A stretch of DNA of 64,000 nucleotides from Verticillium longisporum (Eukaryota; Ascomycota; Sordariomycetes; Glomerellales; Plectosphaerellaceae): the NCBI GenBank assembly GCA_019188255.1, contig JAETXT010000012.1:2418001-2482000 (forward strand), in the 5' to 3' direction. The translations under genes were made by a program, and so were the position numbers. Positions 10,853 through 22,800 of this stretch are shown here, one piece after another. The notes under the pieces are model-generated. The model was not told the DNA's origin, did not search any database, and saw only the letters and a program-made list of their open reading frames with translations. The stretch's first letter is position 1. Each line of letters starts with the position of its first letter.

Positions 10853-13800
10853 ATGTCTTGGTCTCTCGACAGCCTCGCTCGTGCTGCGATCCGACAGTTT
10901 GGCAGGTAAGACTTTCAGTAGGGATGAATGCGCGGTGGTGGGATCATGAGGAATGCCTGAATCGCAGCTCAAGCCACGTCTCGCTCAGGCCGGCACTACA
11001 TTCCGGGCCCCCCATGCTGCAATGACCAACTCCCATGACACCCTGACCACCTGAGGAAAGAAATGACCAAGCACGCATCCCAGACCGTAGAGAAAAGCTG
11101 CCATTGGAGTTGCCTGTCGACGGAGACTGACAAGATTACTTCAACGGCCGACAAGTCCAACGACCTAGCTTACAGGGATCGCTCACGCATCTGCACTCAC
11201 AACGTCATCTGTCGTGGACCCTGCCTGGCCTCGCAATTCCATTGGGGCGTCTCATTGGCTAGGGAAATGAATGCCTCTCGAAAATAACCATATCGAGGCT
11301 GGGACGTTATAAGACATTGCCTACATCACAAACCAGCAATGGAGAGTCATCACCGTGCGTGTTAACAATAGGAAGAATGTAGATTTCAAACATGAGTTGG
11401 TCATGAAATTAGTAGGCGTATATCATGGCAGCCGCATATTAGGCTTTGAGTGAGGAGGTTTCACTTGGGAGCTTGTTCACCATCGATCGTCTGGATGCTG
11501 CCGCGTGCAATTTGCACTTCTCACTTTAGCTAGGGTGTCATCGACAATGATGATATGAAGCTATCCTCTCCCAGATCTTTCTATACTGAAGGCGCTTTGC
11601 CTCATTCCTCCTTGATTTTAAGCAGTTTTGGCTGTCCGTATCGCTCGCAGGTCACCGCAAGGGAATGCAGGGGCGACGAGTTGCCAAGAGCTCTGACTTA
11701 CTGGCTAGCTCTAGAGCGACTCCAACATATGACGGGCGTGTATCCGAGATTCCTGAGCGGGCCCCCTGCCGCTGAACCATTCGAGGGTTAAGAGTGTCGA
11801 CCCAGGCTGGCGAACACGGGGTTCAAAGCAAGGCTCTCCAGCACAATCAAAATTGAGAAGATTGTGGTTGAGAGAGCTTATCCTCGTTTGGCGCCTCGGA
11901 CGGCGAACCCCGGAAACGGCTATGTTCAACCCGTTCCACCACAATGCTTCCTCATAGACACCTACCCCCATCAACAGCAAGCTAGCCTTTCAATCTAAGG
12001 AAAAGAAGTTGTACGCAGCGATTCGCGAACGGGTCTCGCAGATGATTCGTCACTTGATGGTAAGGGTGATGATATGAGTCAGGGTGGACGGACACAACAA
12101 CTTGTCAGACAGCGTGCGAGGCGTTTCTGAGGACCGGGTAATTTGCTCCACTCCAATAGCTTAGCACCGCAGAGAGCGAAGCAAAAGCCGGTTAGGCGCA
12201 TACCTTTCCTATTTACGATATCCTCCGGGATTGGACTACCCCCAAACAGGAATAGCTGCATAGACCATTGCTTGCGGAAGTCCCTCAGCCCCAGCGCTTG
12301 GATGGTCACATGACATTTCCAAGCGCCAGCGCCCAGTTCTAGTCCTGCTGATCAAGGTTTTCGTCAGAGGCCGACCAGTAACTTCGACATCAACAACCTC
12401 GATCCCGCCTGACGCTGACTATCAACACCCCTTGCGCCTCTGCCATCGGCATTTGCAATAACCTATTCATCGCGATGCTGAAAACACCTTCTTGCTTGCG
12501 CTGGCGGCCTGTTGAGCTGTACTGACGGCGAGGTCCGAACTTACTGGCATGGCAAATGGTTCAAACCACTACAGTAACTCTCCCAGTTGCAACTCCGAAC
12601 ATCGTATTATCCGTGGCCAACCCTATACTTGACAACACCAGATGGGTGGCGCAACATCAAAGCTTTACAACATCGTGGCGGTGACACAGGTTTTTTTTTC
12701 TCGAGGACCAGTGCTTCGTGCAGCAGCGTCCCTCGATGACTTCACCGCCACTCCGCAACATCATCGCACACCGAGCCGCACGATATTGTCTGTCAAACTA
12801 CCAAATCCTGCCCAGCTCGAGAAAGCATCGTTTCGGGCGGCTTCACCGATGCGCGACGTCGCTGCAAATCCGTATTCGGGGGTTCGGAAGCGGAGGATAA
12901 GCATGATCACGGAGGGGAGCACCCGGCAGTTGTGGGCGCTCGCGCTGGCGAAATTCTGCGTCATGACAACGCTTGTCGTGCATGCTACTGGTTGAGCTAT
13001 CGCTTCGATTCTGATCAACGTCGAATGTCAGGTTGGAGCATCTGATGTTGCCCCCAAACGATGGCTTGGTGCCTTTCGCTTGGTCCGCTTGCAGATTGAA
13101 GTTCAGCGACGGTGCGGTCGAAAGTCCACCCAACCAACCCCTGCCCACACGATGTTCCCGATCGGAGATGCGGCCTAAGTCCCCGTCCGGTTACTGTGGA
13201 TGTGTGCGAAGCAACGGGCACGCGTCGTTTCCAAACCCTGCTGTTTGCTTAGGTTGTCGGCATCACTACTGATACTGATTCTCAAAAATGGGGGTTGGGC
13301 AGGTGTAGCACGACGAAGCTGCCAAACCGAGTGTTTCGCCGGTCTCAGCACGATCGGGACCGGGTGGTGTTTTGGATTTGGACCGACTTATGCAAAATGC
13401 ATCTTGTCGAATCGACATGCACTCAAGAGAGACTGGCTACAACTATGTGTCTTGAGGTGGGTGCTCTCCTGCTTCGTTCTCGGCGTTGCTGCAGGGGCAG
13501 GGAGGTCGATGTTCATGAAGCACCCACGATCCAGCTACCTAGGCCCCTGCAGATCGAAGCAGTCGTAAGAAGAGGGAGCAGATGGGGAGCAGCAATTCAT
13601 AGGCTTGATCAGACACGGCATGGATGGAGCTGTGCATTTCGCAACCACATAGATAGACCTGAAGTGGCCGAGCACAACGGCCCCCCGCGGAGGACAGTTG
13701 GGATTCGCTGAACACCAGGTGCGGTGGACAGCCTTGAAAGTGGTATGCGAGTGCACCGCATGCTCGCCAATCTGGCCTGGGAGAGAATTTCTCTTCAGTT

Positions 13801-14125
13801 ACCAGAAGTTGACAATATGCTGAATGCTCGGGACGGCTTCGTGTGCCTTTTCCATTCCAGTTTGGAGGGAAAGTTCACGCCAGTCCCGTGACCAAGATAT
13901 TCTTGGTTCTCAGCCATCTTTTCTTTGCGTTACCTCGACTTCCACCCATAACACCTACCCTCCCCCCTCTATCTCCTCACTGCCACATTGGACGCACGGA
14001 CCGTGCGAGCCCTCTCTCCACAGGAACACTGCGTTTATCCACAAAGCGCGCTTATCGCGTCTGGAGCCGGGAAAACACCGGATGGGTATCCTCTCAGAAA
14101 ACTCGAACTCAGTTGGATTGCCGCG

Positions 14126-17100
14126 ATGGAGCCTTCCTCTGGTCATCCACGTCGTTCCCGACATGTTGCAATGAGAGACGACCGGAGACACGTCCAGGAG
14201 CGCAGAGATCGTGGCAGACCAGGTCAAGCCGCGGCAGGCTCTCGCAGATCTGCATCGCCTCCTCCTCGTCGGCCCCACGATAGCGACCGAAATCCTGATA
14301 GACGTCCACGAGACCCGCATCCCAAGCGCCCGTCTTCTGAGAGGCCGACTCCTTCCCCACGACAAACAACGCGATCGCAGCAGAGACCGGGCTCGCCGCC
14401 ACTCGCCATCATCCAGTCGTCGTGACGACCGCGAAGACAGTTCTTACCACGCATCACGGCCCCGAGACCTCATCGATACGCGCCGTGGGGGTAGGGACGA
14501 GCCGAGGGGCGACACTCGCCGACCACGCAGCCCGAGCCCTCGACGACGTCCCGACGGCCGACGATTACCATCCCTGTCAGCAAAACGTACAAGAAGCCGG
14601 AGTCCTCTTGCTACTGCCCGAGACGGCAAACCAATTCATCGAGACGACAACCGTCGACAAGATTCAAAAGACCGGAGGGGAGACCTGTTACCACACAGGG
14701 AGCCACGCAACGCCTCGACACCAGTCTCCCGCCGTTCTCCCTCGCCCTCCCGCGAAAATCTTCGCCCCGGCGCTCAAGACAGCGCGCGGAACGGACGCCG
14801 CAGTCGTTCGCGGTCCCCGGCCCGAGGGGAGCCTCATCACGCATCTCGCGGTCACTCGCGTTCACGGCGGCGTTCCCGCTCGCCGGTAGATCGTCGTCAA
14901 AGGTCCCCAAGGGCACGATCACCCCCATCTCATCGACCCCCGAGGTCGCCCTCCTCGCCGCGGGCTGGATCTAGGCACGGCTCGCACCACGAGTCCGACC
15001 ACATTCGCCAAAATCGATCTCGTCGTGCATCACGATCCACTAGCAGGGGATCGGGACCCAGAGCAAGGAGAGGCGACGAAGTACGATCTGGGCGACAGAG
15101 CTCGCCAGGCACAAGCGGGAAGGAAGACAATATGTCGGGACGTGGCAGCCACCGTGGGGGCTTCAATGCTCGCCACCAGGCGCACAACGCTTTTGCTGGC
15201 AATCATGGGTACAGTGACCCCTATCAGTACAATCACCCTCCCCCGCACTTCCCTCCGAACCCCTACATCAACTCACCCAACATGTCTCCCTACGACATGG
15301 GCGGCTGGGGTGGCTCTCCCCATCAGTATGTCTCTTTTGAAGCGGTTGCAGATTCATCAATGTACCGAAATGTTCGCTAACCTGTTCAATAGTCAGTATC
15401 CCCCTCAGTATCCCCAGGGACCTCAGGGCATGTATCCGCCGCAAAATGGACCCCAAGGACAATATCCACCCTCGAACCCGTATTCCCCTCCCACATCTGC
15501 CCCAACAGGCCCGATGCAGCAATATGGCAGAGGTAACAACTTCCGCGGAGGTGGTTCAGGCTTTCGAGGCAATCAATTCAGTGGTGCCCGTGGAGGCTAC
15601 CGCGGGAATAATTTCAAGAGCGCGCAGTGGAACGCTTCACAAACGATTGGAGGTCGAGGTTCGTCTGCGCAAGGCGACGATGTCAAGTCACAGAAGTCAT
15701 CCAATTCCGCCGTCGCAAGCGTCAAGTCGGACAAGGACGATTTCGAAGAGCAACCAAATTCCTTCCGTCCGTCGAAAGACCTCCAGGTCGAAGACACGTC
15801 GCCCCCGTGATTTCAGATGACAAGGAAATGGCCCCTCCCACGCGGCCTCCTCCGTCTGGTCCAGCAGCACAATCTCCGGCGTCATCGGTGTCGTCAAAGT
15901 TCAGTTTTGCATTTAAGGCATCTGCAAAACCCACTCCGGCGGTACCGAAACCAGAGATATCTCAGAAATTCAATGCTTTGCCTCCAAAGAAAGAGCCGAC
16001 TCAGGAAACGGACGAGAGAGATCCTGATGACCGCGATCGGGAACGGGAACGGGAGCATAGAGCTCGAGAGGACCGGGAACGGGAGCGAGACCGGGAGCGT
16101 GACCGAGAGCGTGACCGCGACCGCGAACGTGATCGCGAAAGAGACCGTCGTGATCGCGAGTACCGGGAACGCGATCGTCGCGAGCGGGACTACCGTGAAC
16201 GAGATAATCGTGAGCGCGACATTCCACGCGGCGCACCAACAGAGCCGGCATCCGCTAGAGGAAGGCAAGACGCAAGGCATCATCAACAACCACCACCACC
16301 GGGTCCGAAGGCGGCACCACCGCCTCCTGCCCCCAAGACTCGGATTGTGAAGCAAAAAATGAAGCGTCTCAAGCCGCAGCTGAGGTTACCGCCAGGTCTC
16401 GTCAAGTCCACTGCAGTCTACTTTCGGCAGCCTGGCAACGAGTCGGTTGTTGGTTCTGGTACCTATGGCAAGGTGTTCAAAGGTCTACACTACTACACCA
16501 AGGACCTGGTTGCACTGAAGAAGATTCGGATGGAGGGCGAAAAGGACGGGTTCCCTGTGACGGCTGTCCGCGAGATCAAACTCCTCCAGTCGCTCCGACA
16601 CCCCAACGTTGTCGAGCTCAAGGAGGTTATGGTTGAGAAGAACGACTGTTTCATGGTCTTCGAGTACCTTTCTCACGACTTGACAGGCTTGCTCAATCAT
16701 CCTTCCTTCAAGCTCGATGCTGCACAGAAGAAGCACCTTGCCAGGCAGGTTTTCGAAGGCCTCGACTATCTCCATGTTCGCGGCGTTCTGCACAGAGATC
16801 TCAAAGCTGCCAACATCCTGGTCAGCAGCGACGGAATCCTCAAGCTTGCCGACTTTGGTCTGGCACGCTTCTACGCCAAACGCCATCAGCTCGACTACAC
16901 AAACCGTGTCATTACGATATGGTATCGGTCTCCTGAGCTTCTCTTGGGAGAGACGCGATACGGCCCAGCTTGCGACATGTGGAGCACGGCTTGCATCCTG
17001 ATGGAAATCTTCACGCGCCACGCCACGTTTCCTGGCGACGGTGGCGAGATCAGTCAACTCGACAAGATTTACAATGTCATGGGGACCCCGAACAAGGCTG

Positions 17101-17632
17101 AATGGCCTGGTCTTATCGACATGCCCTGGTTCGAACTCTTGCGGCCAGGTTATCGGCGGGCCAGTTCTTTTGCCGCCAAGTACAGGGACAAGCTCACGCC
17201 CGCCGCTTACGACTTGATTTGGTCCATCTTCAAGTATGACCCAGCTAAGCGCCCGAGTGCAGCCGAAGCTCTTCAGCATGCATACTTTACGACCGAGGAA
17301 CCGCCTGCGCGTCAAGCCGTCGAGTAAGTTTTAAAACAACCACCATCGTCCGCAATGCTCATTCTAACACGCTTAACAGGCTCGCAAACTTGGATGGTGA
17401 CTGGCACGAGCTTGAGTCGAAAGCACTCCGCAAGGAGAATGAGCGGAAAGAGAGAGAGGCCCGGCACGCAGCACGCAGCAAAGACGGTCGAGACCACCGA
17501 CAGAAGGAGAAAGATCGCAAGCGGGAGAATGAGACGCATGACCAGCGCGGTGATGCTAAACGACTGCATGTGGAGGGTAAACCGCCGCAGCCTGTGGATC
17601 ACGCCACTGCCGCTGCTGCGCACAAGGCCTAG
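14126..17632 (+). CDS. CTK1: CTK1/CDK12-type cyclin-dependent kinase with RS/RE-rich N-terminus
   Basis: The kinase half is clear: glycine loop GSGTYGKVFKG, VALKKIRM, PVTAVREIK (the PITAIRE-like cyclin helix), HRDLKAANIL, DFGLAR, and activation loop YTNRVITIWYRSPELL. This matches the catalytic subunit of CTDK-I, which phosphorylates the RNA polymerase II C-terminal domain during elongation. The N-terminal half is disordered: SR/RS-rich, then a Pro/Tyr/Gly-rich part, then long RE/RD dipeptide repeats at 16015-16235, similar in style to metazoan CDK12/13. Introns are at 15326-15392 and 17324-17379, with good GT, branch and AG signals. The frame is not continuous: it shifts once near 14345-14365 and again at the C5 run 15802-15806. 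With one base removed and one added the product is about 1127 residues. The start at 14126 is the first ATG of the RS-rich frame; 14171 is an alternative. Confidence 0.9.
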
Positions 17633-18666
17633 CGGTCCAAGGCGTCAGAGAAGGCCCAGGGCATCTCGAAGCGCTGAGTATGCCGGCGACTCGCACGGCG
17701 TGCACATCCACGCAAAGGAGACATGACGACGCTCAGGTCAAACCAGGCCATCTCTCCGACAGAGAGAAAGAGAGGAGTGGTTTACAGGTTCATTTTTCGA
17801 ATCATGATTTTGGCGAAGCACTAATATTGCATGCACACGGCAAGGCGTTACGGATTGCAAGCTCGGCTGGTAGAGCTGGCAGAGGGAGGCGGACTTGAGG
17901 CAGCACACTGTTGCATTTGCATTTTCGGAAGAGATGCACGCTCCAGGTTACTCTCGAGGATGAGCGTGTGGGGTGTGCCACGCACCGATATTCCTCCCGC
18001 GTCGAGGGGAGAATAGGGCCCGCGGACGCGCGACGGGCCCGTGTCATGGTGACTTGCGAAGGGGCGTCGGAAATGGCCGTGAGCTTGCGGGTGAAATGTT
18101 GATGTTCACCATGGCAAGGGGGCTTCACATTGCCTTGCCGACATGTTTATATACCTCTGTATATTGTGACAAAAGTCGAATCAGACATCACCAAGCCCAT
18201 GCTTCATCGAGATGTGATGCTAGTGAATTATGCTTGGCGCAGTGATTTGGGGCCTATCGTCTCTCTCCCTTCCGTCAAGCTCCTTCGGGCAGATTGACCA
18301 AGCGGACTGGAAATACTCTCTGAACAGCACTTGGGCCGTGGGCCTTGTGGTCACGTCGCCAGGCGATGCCGAGCGGTGGGTAAGGTGAGTGATTACCTAA
18401 ACACCATCAAGCTCCATTGCACTAGTCCCCTTGTGTCTGAAACCACACGTCGCGACAACTCCCACCCGATCTGATCTTACACGTAGAGGGGAGCTGCCGC
18501 CGAACCCAGTATTTTACACCACGCTGGCCCGACCCTGGGACTCGTGCAAGATTGTGGACAGGCAGAACTCACACCACCCCTTCCCTCCCGTCTCAAACTT
18601 ATTGAGGATATCACTGCATCTAGTCCAACCGGCGGCAACCTTCCGCTGCCCCATCCACCGCCCACC
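17633..18666. other. Intergenic between CTK1 and SPC3
   Basis: Holds the 3' region of the kinase and the promoter of SPC3. The last part (about 18570-18666) is pyrimidine-rich, as expected for a fungal 5' leader. No other gene is visible. Confidence 0.5.
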
Positions 18667-19470
18667 ATGTTCAACTCTCTCAACCGCATCCAGAACACCT
18701 TTGGCTTCTTCACAACGGTCGCCTTCGTCGTCGCTACCTTTATCGCCCTGTCCGATGTCGTCACCCCGCGCGCCCCCACCGCCGGCGTCATCAAGACCGA
18801 CTCGCTCCAGGTCGTCAAGGGTCGCCCGCACTACTACAGCAGCAAGAAGGAGGAGTACGCCATCATCAAGTTCTCCCTAGAGGCCGACCTCTCCGACCTT
18901 TTCACCTGGAACACGTGCGTCGCCCTCTGAACCCCTTGCCTTGCCTGCGGTTTCCTGCACCTTTGGGGGATAGCGAGAATAAGAAGGACAAGAAGAACGA
19001 GGAGGAGAATGAGGAGGGGGAGAAAGACAAAGCTAACAAGTGTCCACAGCAAGCAAGTCTTCGTCTACGTGACGGCAGAATGGCCCTCGGCGACGGGCGG
19101 CGCCAACGCCACGAACGAGGCCGTCATCTGGGACCAGATCATCACGTCGCCGAGCGCCGACCACCTCGCCAACCTCGGCCCCGTCTCCATGCGCAAGCTC
19201 CGCGCCAGCGCCGCCGGCAAGAGCATCGACCCCAGCCGCGGCAAGCTCAAGCTCAAGAACCAGAAGCCCAAGTACCAGATCACGCACCCCTCGGGCAAGC
19301 TCGCCGAGGCCGACAACGTCCAGCTGCGGCTGCACTACAACGTCCAGCCCTGGGTCGGCCTGTTGACGTGGAACCAGGACGCCGACCTCGGCGTCTGGAA
19401 GGCCCTGCGCGGGGGCACGAGCAAGTTCTTCACGCTGCCGGCCATCAAGGCGAAGACCAAGGCGAAATAG
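18667..19470 (+). CDS. SPC3: Signal peptidase complex subunit 3
   Basis: Two exons, 18667..18914 and 19050..19470, giving 222 residues. The 135-bp intron has donor GTGCGT and acceptor CAG, and joins FTWNT to KQVFVYV. The protein starts MFNSLNRIQNTFGFF and has one N-terminal membrane anchor (about residues 13-30), then a lumenal domain ending in a short Lys/Ala tail. It is the essential non-catalytic subunit of the ER signal peptidase, which cuts signal sequences from secreted proteins. The conserved lumenal motifs FTWNTKQVFVY and LHYNVQPWVG, plus one N-glycosylation-like N-A-T, support the call. Length fits the family. It converges with XRN1 downstream, with about 375 bp between the stop codons. 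Confidence 0.95.
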
Positions 19471-19845
19471 ACTGTCGCGTAGCGTATCCTTGTCAGAAAC
19501 AGTAGTGCATTGAAGCTTTTCCACACATGACACACATACGTACAGGCCGTCCCAGTGATGTACTTTTTGTAAAAACGAATTCATTTGCACCGCCTCCTCT
19601 CGCCAGCTAGCTAACTGTATCACCACCTCGTCATACCGCTTGGCGCCGTATATATGCTACGGATGGAATAACTTTCCTTCTGACACATTCGTCGACACGT
19701 TTCCGCTGCCTCCTCAACCTGCGAACGCCAACCCCGAGATCCGTGCAGAATATAACCCACCCAGAGAACCGAGCCAACATTAAACGAAATCAACAGCAGC
19801 CTCAGATCAGCAGCTTCGCACGTCTATCCGCAGCCCTCCAGACTG
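19471..19845. other. Convergent 3' regions of SPC3 and XRN1
   Basis: Spacer between two stop codons on opposite strands. It carries both 3' UTRs and no gene. Confidence 0.6.
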
Positions 19846-22800
19846 CTAGTTCTGAGAGGGGGCAGGAGGGGCCGCTCCACCACGAGCACCTCCTCGACCA
19901 CGTCCGCCACGTCCGCGGCCTCTTCCACGCGCATCAAGAGACGCAGGAGGAGGCACATTGCCGTACATCTGCTGCTGCGGCTGAGGCGAGGATTGTGGGG
20001 CAGGTCCGCCGTTGGCGACAGGTCCGCCGCGTCCCCGACCGCGCTCGCTGCCACGAGAAGCCAGGCCATCTCCTCCCTGGATGCCGTTGGGATGAGGGCG
20101 ATAGACCAAAGTGCTGTGGAGCAAGTTGGGAACATTGCCGCCCCCGCTGCCATTTGCTCCGTTTTGACCCCTGCCGCCACCCCGGGACTGGCCATGAGAC
20201 TGCCCATTCATCGCACCGCGATAGCTCCCCCTGAGAGGCGCCGGCGCTGATGCGTCCCTGTACTGTGGGGTGCCGTTAGGGTTGTAAGAGCCCGTCGTCA
20301 GCGATGTGGTCGCGGGCGCAGGGCGTCGCTGAGTGGCGGCCTTGGAGCCCGAGATGACCTGCTTGTGCGTCGTGTTTAGGACGGATGAGGATGCCACCGT
20401 CATGCCCCGGAAGGGAGGAGCGCGTTCACCCAGTGTCGTACCGCTCATGAAGGTCACGTCCCAAACGACATCAAGCAGAATAGCCGTGGCAGTGCGTCCA
20501 ATGCCAACCACGGTACCGCGGCTTGCAATGGGAACCTTGCCGGTTGCAGCAACATATGTGACACGGTCGCCAAGGTTGAACTTCTGGTTGCCCATGAGCA
20601 GTTCGGCATCCGTAGGCTTCAGAAGCGCCGACCGCGGAACATTGTTGAGCTTCTTAGTCGTGGTGTTCTGCGAGATCTGGAATGCTTGCTCGCCGGCCTC
20701 AGCCAACTTCATAACTGTCACAGAGTCAAGTTGTTCGGCATCAAGAGGAACCCTTTCAAACTTGCTTGTCTCTGCCGCCTTGAGCCATTGACCAATCTCC
20801 TTGACGCGCTTAGCAGCCACGGCCGAGTCGGGCCAGATGTCAGTGTCGCTGATGTCGCTCTGCTGCGCCTTGGCCTGGATGGCAACGAAGAAGTCTGGGA
20901 ACGCTGCGACGTACTTGGCAAGCAGCTCGATCGCGGCGTTGCTGAACTCCCAGCCAGACTGGTTCTTCTGAGAGTATCCAAGGACTTTCTGCTTCTTAGC
21001 GTCGAACTTGAGGTTGAGACCAAGGTTGACCCTGAGGCCTCCCACAGTGTTGACTTGGTACGAAGACAGAATCTTGCTGAGAATCAAAGGATGGAGTCCC
21101 AGCATCTTGGCCACAGCATAGGAGGGTGTGAAGCGGTTCTGGCGGTTGACCTCCTGGATGATAGGCTTTGCGTATTCAGGCTCCTTGGCCTGAAGCACCG
21201 AAACCACAATCTCCGCCTTGTTGTTCGCGTGGCCGAGTACTTCTAGGGGGCGGCCGTAGTGGAATTCTCCCAAGAAGAAGGCCCGCGTACCCGCGGGGTA
21301 CTCCTCTTCGATAAGGACTGACGCCCTCTCAATGAAGCGCTCATCCTGACTGGTGACCTCGTCGACAATAGTCTGTGATGCATAGACGCTCCTCATGCTT
21401 GGGTTCTCTGCGTACTCCTTGATAAGTGCGCCTTCCTCGGTCTTGATGAGACCCTTGAGCATGTGCACATGCACCAGCGATTCAACCTCACCAATGGTGA
21501 ATCCCAACCGCTTGGCATGCCAGTTCTCGATGTACTGAGACTCTCTCGAGAAAGCTTCAATCTCCCGGGGACCATGGTTCTTCTGGACAACAGTCGTACC
21601 CGTGTGGTCGATTTCGTAGTCAAATAGCTCATCCACAACACGGACAATCTTTGCTTCCTGGAGGAAAGGATACCCGACGAAGCACTTCTGGCCCAGCTTC
21701 TTCTTGGCTACCTCAGCCTTTGTCGTGATCTCCGACTCGCTGAGAGTGATGATCATGCTAGGGTTGCGGCTGTCCTGTTGGAAAACGTTGACCCCGTATC
21801 CCTCCATGAGTTGGCCGGTGTAGGGAAGCGTATGAATGGAAGGGAAACCAGCCAAAGCCTCGGCACTGATCTTGACACCGTCCATCAGGCCAGAACGATA
21901 CTGCAGGCCTTCAGTGCTTGGCAGCTCAAAAATGTTCTCGACGCACCGGCACTGAGGAATGTCTGGAAAGACGCCAACCATGGAGGACGGGTAGGTGAAG
22001 TTAACCTCAGGGTTGTAAGTGAACTTCAGGGAAACACCAAATTGGTTTCGTGACTTTTCGTCGTCACTCAATTTCTCGTTGACCGGGCCCATTGCGTCGA
22101 GAAGTCGCTTCTCATCAATGAAGGGGATTTTGACAACTGCCTCCCATTCCATCTTCTTGCCGTTCATGTCAAGCTCGAAGTCTCGCGGATAAAAGTCGAT
22201 GATGGGCGACTTGGGGTTCGTCATGAGATCCCAGTACACGGTGGGGACGATCGATTTACTTCGGTCAGGGAGGACACCCATAAGCTGTTCGTACGGACGG
22301 AAAGGTTGGCCAAGCTTAAAGTTCAGATCAGCACCCAGACCCTTGATGACGTCTAGATTATGTTAGCGGCAATCCCATATCATTCGGCAGTGGAACTAAC
22401 CTGATGTCAAGGGAGAGTAGTGGTAGGCATAGAACCAAGGCCACGAGGCAATTCCTCTGTAGTAGTAGTACAAAACCCACTGCAGGCCTTGCACATAGTT
22501 CTCGCAAAGAGCAGTGAGCTCCTTGTCGTAGTTGTCCGGCGCCCAGTCCTCAAACTTCTGCAGGTAGTACTTGGTCTTCCAGCCTTGGTACTTCTGCTTG
22601 TAAAGGTCCGCATAGTGCTGCTTGGCGTCATCTGCAGTTATGTCAACTACAGTTGCCTTGTCGTAATTCTTCATGACACGGAACAAGGCCAGGGTGCCCT
22701 CCTCCTCCTCGTCGTTGTTATCCTCGCTTTGAGGAGACGTGAGAATCAGATGACGGTGGCCATCGTCGTCTTCCTTGGTGCTCCAGTCCACGTGGACAGC

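Larger units (their letters stand above)
8903..14125. other. Gene-poor interval of about 5 kb
   Basis: No reading frame here has a recognisable domain or believable exon structure. The left part (8903-9600) is the leader/promoter side of glycogen synthase and is purine-rich on the plus strand. It also holds a short direct repeat at 9837-9862, a palindromic CCTAGGTAGGTACCTAGG segment at 10237-10257, a 10-base tandem repeat at 10371-10400 and a long pyrimidine run at 10816-10852. The right end (about 13800-14125) is pyrimidine-rich and is probably the leader of the CTK1-type kinase. Non-coding transcripts cannot be excluded. Confidence 0.5.

Noticed and set aside
12642..12995. 117-codon frame starting MGGATSKLYNIVAVTQ
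   Set aside because: The start looks protein-like, but the rest does not, and I could not build a convincing exon structure.
16485..17315. 276-codon minus-strand frame
   Set aside because: Antisense to the CTK1 kinase domain, which is unmistakable on the plus strand.
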